A stretch of 43,892 nt of DNA, taken from NCBI GenBank assembly GCA_934122035.1, contig CAKOVP010000006.1, forward strand, positions 1 through 43,892. Reading direction: 5' to 3'. The stretch comes from an uncultured Clostridia bacterium (GTDB lineage: Bacteria > Bacillota > Clostridia > TANB77 > CAG-508). The translations under genes and the position numbers were made by a program. Below the pieces are notes generated by a model that was given only the letters and a program-made list of their open reading frames with translations, had not been told where the DNA came from and did no database searches. Below are positions 40,102-43,892 of the stretch, one piece after another. Within the stretch, counting starts at the first letter, position 1. Every line of letters starts with the position of its first letter.

Positions 40102-40695
40102 ATGGATAAAAGAAATATTGTACTATTTTTACTTGTTTCTGTAATTTTTATAATTATTATAATTAGTTTATTGCTTTTTAATTTAAATAAAAATTCTGGA
40201 GGGTCTTTATCTTCTCAAAATGTTTATAATTATGATGTTGTAAGAACTTCTATTAACGATATAAACCTTGATACCATTAAGGCAAATTCTTCTGAAATTA
40301 AGATTTCTCCTAATTGTATAATCACATTTTTTAAAACCTATAAAGGTTGTGGTCATACAATAAAAGAAAAAACATTTACAGATTCTAATATGGTTAATTT
40401 AACTTTGGATGACTTTAAAAATTTGTATAGCGATTGGCAAATTAATAAGTTTACTAGTTCTGATATAGAACTTGCAAAAGATTTTAACGGTTCTTGTAAT
40501 GAACATTTTTTAGTAAAATCTAATGATGGTTATGTTTGTATTTATAATATAAAAGATGATAATTCTATTGAGTTAAAAGAAAAAACAGATATTGCAGTTA
40601 AATATTTATCTTTAGTAGATATGAACGAGCTTGAAAATGGAGTTACTCTTTTTGGTAAAGATAATTTAAATTCTTATATAGAAAATTTTGAGTAA
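40102..40695 (+). CDS. BofC-like sporulation checkpoint protein
   Basis: 197 residues: an N-terminal membrane anchor (about 5-26), then an extracytoplasmic region and a C-terminal domain EHFLVKSNDGYVCIYNIKD with LKEKTDIAVKYLSLVDMNELENGVTLFG, which matches the BofC C-terminal domain. BofC in B. subtilis sits in the forespore intermembrane space and restrains SpoIVB, timing SigK activation. Cys in YKGCGHTI and FNGSCNEHF could form a disulfide outside the cytoplasm. The ATG at 40102 is preferred: the ATG at 40090 is only one base from AAGGAGG. It is convergent with pgsA. Confidence 0.72.
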   Translation: MDKRNIVLFLLVSVIFIIIIISLLLFNLNKNSGGSLSSQNVYNYDVVRTSINDINLDTIKANSSEIKISPNCIITFFKTYKGCGHTIKEKTFTDSNMVNLTLDDFKNLYSDWQINKFTSSDIELAKDFNGSCNEHFLVKSNDGYVCIYNIKDDNSIELKEKTDIAVKYLSLVDMNELENGVTLFGKDNLNSYIENFE

Positions 40696-40709
40696 AACAA
40701 AATATTTAT

Positions 40710-40756
40710 AAAAAGGAGACTATAAAGAATTACTTAAATTCTTTTAGTCCCTCTTC
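40710..40756. terminator. Bidirectional terminator between bofC-like and pgsA
   Basis: A long stem built of GACTA/TAGTC and AAGAATT/AATTCTT with small mismatches and a short loop, extended by GGA/CCT at the base. T-rich tracts on both sides suit termination on either strand. Confidence 0.78.
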
Positions 40757-40760
40757 ATTT

Positions 40761-41348
40761 TTATTTTGTTATTATTTCTTTGTTTTTTGTGCTTAGTGCT
40801 TCTTTATTCATATATCCTTTTTTAAAGAATTCTCTAAAGTACATTATTAATGCAAATATTGTAAGTACTAGAGCTAAGTAATATATGTATATATCGAAAT
40901 GTATTTTTATGTTAAAATTATTTACTGCAAGTGATGCAACTATTGCTATATAAAATACAACTGTTGCAAGTTTTCCATACCATCTACTAGATACAACAAG
41001 TTGTTTTCCATAAAGGAATGAAGCACCCGCTATCATAACTCCTTCTTTGGCAAATACTAGTATTAGCATCCAGTATGGTATTATTTTTATATAGGATAAT
41101 GCAATTAATGTTGATATTTGTGTTGCTTTATCTGCTAATGGATCTATTAGCTTTCCAAAGTTTGTTATAAAATTAAATTTTCTTGCAATAAATCCATCTA
41201 AAACATCTGTAAGTCCAGATATTGTTAAAAATATGAAAGCAACTATATAGTTTTTTTCTAATATTGCTCCTACTATAAATGGAATTAATACAAATCTACA
41301 CATTGTTAATGCATTTGGTATATGTTTAAGCACTTTTCTTTCCCCCAT
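40761..41348 (-). CDS. pgsA: CDP-diacylglycerol-glycerol-3-phosphate 3-phosphatidyltransferase PgsA
   Basis: Makes phosphatidylglycerol-phosphate, the first step to PG and cardiolipin. 195 residues with about five membrane helices and the complete CDP-alcohol phosphotransferase motif D-x2-DG-x2-AR-x8-G-x3-D-x3-D, seen as DVLDGFIAR, NFGKLIDPLAD. Start: the ATG at 41348 or a GTG five codons in (GGGGGA before it). It lies 24 nt after clpE, so it is co-transcribed. Confidence 0.92.
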   Translation of the reverse strand: MGERKVLKHIPNALTMCRFVLIPFIVGAILEKNYIVAFIFLTISGLTDVLDGFIARKFNFITNFGKLIDPLADKATQISTLIALSYIKIIPYWMLILVFAKEGVMIAGASFLYGKQLVVSSRWYGKLATVVFYIAIVASLAVNNFNIKIHFDIYIYYLALVLTIFALIMYFREFFKKGYMNKEALSTKNKEIITK

Positions 41349-41373
41349 TTTCTTACTTTATATATTTATGGTT

Positions 41374-43713
41374 TTAGCTATTTATTTTAAAGTTCAATTT
41401 ATTTTCTTCTTTATTATATTCTACCATAACTTTTTGTCCGTTGTTTAGTTCTTTTCTTAGTATCATATCTGATAATTCGTCTTCTATGTATCTTTGTATT
41501 GCTCTTCTTAAAGGTCTTGCACCATATTTTAAGTCTGTACCTTTTTCTAATAAATAGTTCTTTGCCTCACTTGTTAATATTAAACCTATGTTTCTGTCGT
41601 TTAGTACTTGCCTTGTATCTGCTATCATAAGGTCTACTATTTGCATTAATTGCTCTTTTGTTAATGCATCAAATGCAACAATTTCATCAACTCTGTTTAA
41701 GAATTCTGGTCTAAATAAATCCTTTAACGCTCCTAGCATTTTATTTTTTGAAGCTTCTGTTGTTCCTCCGAATCCTATAGAATTTGTATTTAAATTTGAA
41801 CCAGCATTTGATGTCATTATTACTATTGTATTTTCGAAACTTACTGTATTTCCTTGTGCATCTGTAAGTCTTCCGTCGTCCAATACTTGTAATAAAATGT
41901 TAAATACATCTTGATGTGCTTTTTCTATTTCGTCTAATAAAATTATTGAATATGGATTTCTCTTTACTCTTTCTGTTAATTGACCTGCATCGTCATATCC
42001 AACATATCCTGGAGGTGCACCAATTAATTTTGCTGTAGAATTACTTTCCATATATTCAGACATATCGAATCTTATTATAGATTTTTCGTTTCCAAACATT
42101 TCGAATGCAACTGCTTTTGCAAGTTCTGTTTTACCAACACCTGTTGGTCCAACAAATATAAAAGATGGCGGTCTTTTTGTACTTTTTAGCCCTGCTCTAT
42201 TTCTTCTTATTGCTCTTGCAACTGCCTCTACAGCTTCATCTTGACCTATTATTCTTTTATGAAGATTTCTTTCTAAGTTCAATAATTTTTGTGTTTCTTC
42301 TTCTGTTATTTTATTTACTGGTATTTTTGTCCAGCTTTCTATAACATTTGCAATGTCTTGAACCGTAATTTCTTTTGGTTGCATTCTCTTTTTTAATGCA
42401 TCTATTTGTTCTAATAAAGCACATTCCTTTGTTTTTAGCTCTGCTGCTTTTTGGTAGTCTTCTGTAGAGTCTGCTTGAGCTGCTTCTTCTTTTTGAGATT
42501 GCACTTCCTTTAATTGGTTATTTAAAACTTGTAAATCGTATAAGTCTTTATCATTTAAATTTATTTTTGAGCAGGCTTCATCTAAAATATCTATTGCTTT
42601 ATCTGGCAAAAATCTATCATGAATATACTTTTCCGACATATTTACAGCTTTGCTTATTATGTCGTTAGAAATTTTTACATAGTGGTAATCTTCGTAATAT
42701 TGTTTTATCCCTTTTAATATTTCTATTGCATCTTGAACATTTGGCTCTTCTACCATTATTGGTTGAAATCTTCTCTCTAATGCTGTGTCTTTTTCTATGT
42801 ATTTTCTATATTCTTTTAAAGTTGTTGTTCCAATTAGCTGAATTTCTCCATTTGTTAAAGATGGTTTTAAAATATTGGCTGCATTCATAGAATGTTCTGC
42901 ATCTCCTGCGCCAATTATGTTATGAATTTCATCTATTACAAGTATTATATTTCCTGCTTCTTTACACTCAGAAATTATTCCTTTCATTCTAGCTTCAAAT
43001 TGACCTCTAAACTGTGTTCCTGCAATTACTGCTGTCATGTCTAGTAAATAAACTTCTTTATCTAATAGTTTTGCTGGAACATCTCCATTTGCAATTTTAA
43101 GTGCTAATCCTTGTGCTATTGCAGTTTTACCAACACCTGGCTCACCTATTAAACAAGGGTTATTTTTAGAACGTCTATTTAAAATTTGAATCATTCTTTG
43201 TATTTCTTTGTCTCTTCCAATTACTCTATCTATTTGATTATTTTTAGCCTTTAAAGTTAGATTTGTACCATAAGTGTCTAGTGTTCTTCTTTTTTTATTA
43301 ACCTTTGTTTTTTCTTTTACTTTCTGAGTTGAATTTGAGAAGTTTGCATTGTTTGCTCCTTCTTCTGGATTTTGCTTTATTCCAAATATTCCTGAGAAGA
43401 TTGAGCCTAAAGGTATTCCTTGTGCACCTTCTTCTCCTAGTTCGTTTTCCCCATTTATCATTTCTGAAAGTTGGTCTTCATCTATATCTTCCATATTTGC
43501 AGATAAATTCTTAAATACATTGTCTAGCTTATCTGATAAGTCTTTTATGTCTTTTTCAGATAAGTTTGCTTGTTTTGCCATTGCATCTATTGGACTTATT
43601 CCTCTTTTTTTTGCACAGTCATAGCATAAACCTTCTACTTCTGTTTTATTATCCTCACCTAGTTTATTTATAAAAATAACTGCGGTGTTTTTCTTACAAT
43701 CTGAACATAACAT
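41374..43713 (-). CDS. clpE: ClpE-type Clp ATPase (ClpP unfoldase subunit) with N-terminal zinc finger
   Basis: Hexameric AAA+ unfoldase. 779 residues. The N-terminal zinc finger uses Cys3, Cys6, Cys30 and Cys33 instead of Clp_N repeats, the mark of ClpE. AAA-1: GEPGVGKT at 190-197. A UVR-like coiled stretch (about 395-445, EEAAQADSTEDYQKAAELK). AAA-2: GPTGVGKTELAKAV, DMSEYMES and the ClpP-binding loop SIGFGG. Promoter 45-75 nt upstream; no CtsR heptamer repeat is seen. It is co-transcribed with pgsA. ClpC is the alternative, but the zinc finger and missing Clp_N argue for ClpE. Confidence 0.9.
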   Translation of the reverse strand: MLCSDCKKNTAVIFINKLGEDNKTEVEGLCYDCAKKRGISPIDAMAKQANLSEKDIKDLSDKLDNVFKNLSANMEDIDEDQLSEMINGENELGEEGAQGIPLGSIFSGIFGIKQNPEEGANNANFSNSTQKVKEKTKVNKKRRTLDTYGTNLTLKAKNNQIDRVIGRDKEIQRMIQILNRRSKNNPCLIGEPGVGKTAIAQGLALKIANGDVPAKLLDKEVYLLDMTAVIAGTQFRGQFEARMKGIISECKEAGNIILVIDEIHNIIGAGDAEHSMNAANILKPSLTNGEIQLIGTTTLKEYRKYIEKDTALERRFQPIMVEEPNVQDAIEILKGIKQYYEDYHYVKISNDIISKAVNMSEKYIHDRFLPDKAIDILDEACSKINLNDKDLYDLQVLNNQLKEVQSQKEEAAQADSTEDYQKAAELKTKECALLEQIDALKKRMQPKEITVQDIANVIESWTKIPVNKITEEETQKLLNLERNLHKRIIGQDEAVEAVARAIRRNRAGLKSTKRPPSFIFVGPTGVGKTELAKAVAFEMFGNEKSIIRFDMSEYMESNSTAKLIGAPPGYVGYDDAGQLTERVKRNPYSIILLDEIEKAHQDVFNILLQVLDDGRLTDAQGNTVSFENTIVIMTSNAGSNLNTNSIGFGGTTEASKNKMLGALKDLFRPEFLNRVDEIVAFDALTKEQLMQIVDLMIADTRQVLNDRNIGLILTSEAKNYLLEKGTDLKYGARPLRRAIQRYIEDELSDMILRKELNNGQKVMVEYNKEENKLNFKINS

Positions 43714-43757
43714 ATATATTTAATTTTCTCCTATTCTTAGTTGTTTAAACACAATAT

Positions 43758-43786
43758 ATAATACACTAAAATTGCAATTTTGTAAA
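43758..43786 (-). promoter_or_regulatory. Promoter of clpE-pgsA
   Basis: Minus-strand -35 TTTACA (43781-43786), 17-nt spacer, -10 TATTAT (43758-43763). No GGTCAAA-type CtsR operator overlaps it. Nothing else is recognised in 43787-43892. Confidence 0.62.
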
Positions 43787-43892
43787 TAGTAGCAGTTTTT
43801 TAGCATATTCCTCTCTATAGGTTTAAAATAGATATGTCACACATACATTGAAAATAAAATATTGAAAAGAGAGCACAAAAATGATATTGTTT

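Noticed and set aside
43714..43892. A CtsR operator upstream of clpE
   Set aside because: No pair of GGTCAAA heptamers was found on either strand.

Overview
This window reads as a chromosomal segment of an anaerobic, spore-forming, very AT-rich member of the Clostridia. The evidence is the murA-divIB-DUF881-sbp-ftsA-ftsZ-spoIIGA-sigE-sigG-ylmC cluster, a ClpE-type unfoldase, an [FeFe]-hydrogenase, an AddB nuclease and LexA boxes of the Gram-positive type. Nearly every gene lies on the minus strand. The two clear plus-strand genes (23277-24380 and 40102-40695) each end against a minus-strand gene. I found no insertion sequence, prophage, CRISPR array or broken gene.

Reading with transcription, from high to low coordinates. 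43.7-40.8 kb: clpE and pgsA, then a bofC-like gene on the opposite strand. 40.0-36.2 kb: a DUF3298-like envelope protein, topoisomerase III and a patatin-like lipase. 36.0-26.0 kb: the division and early sporulation cluster, from murA to ftsZ and then spoIIGA, sigE, sigG and ylmC. 25.7-24.5 kb: a stand-alone GltD-type flavoprotein. 24.4-22.5 kb: a putative HExxH metallopeptidase divergent from an autoregulated lexA. 22.4-20.6 kb: a small membrane protein and mreB. 20.6-17.0 kb: a TetR regulator with an acyl-CoA ligase, then an unrecognised 298-residue protein. 16.7-16.2 kb: two tRNA genes. 16.1-11.7 kb: an RpiB-like isomerase, hydA with an overlapping Rrf2 regulator, ruvA (with a LexA box) and rarA. 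11.7-9.3 kb: an unrecognised 366-residue protein, acpP, rnc and an Elp3-like radical SAM gene. 8.2-0.4 kb: yitT, ogg, addB, pgeF, a peptidase S66 gene and a family-4 uracil-DNA glycosylase. The left edge (about 90-345) holds two strong tandem promoters pointing off the window, in the style of a stable-RNA (probably rRNA) operon.

The most striking feature is a tRNA-Tyr(GUA) gene split inside its anticodon by a 220-nt, ORF-less group I intron of the compact IC3 type (16271-16490). The P, Q, R and S core, P1 to P9 and two GNRA tetraloops can all be traced, and exact splicing restores a normal tRNA-Tyr. Other notable signals are post-transcriptional or regulatory: a hairpin covering the sigG ribosome-binding site with a TTG start; a nine-codon leader ORF overlapping rarA; a long-spacer promoter before spoIIGA like that of B. 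subtilis spoIIG; a dyad around the hydA promoter in an operon that encodes an Fe-S-type Rrf2 regulator; and LexA boxes at lexA and ruvA.

All family names come from reading motifs by eye. No database search or folding program was run.
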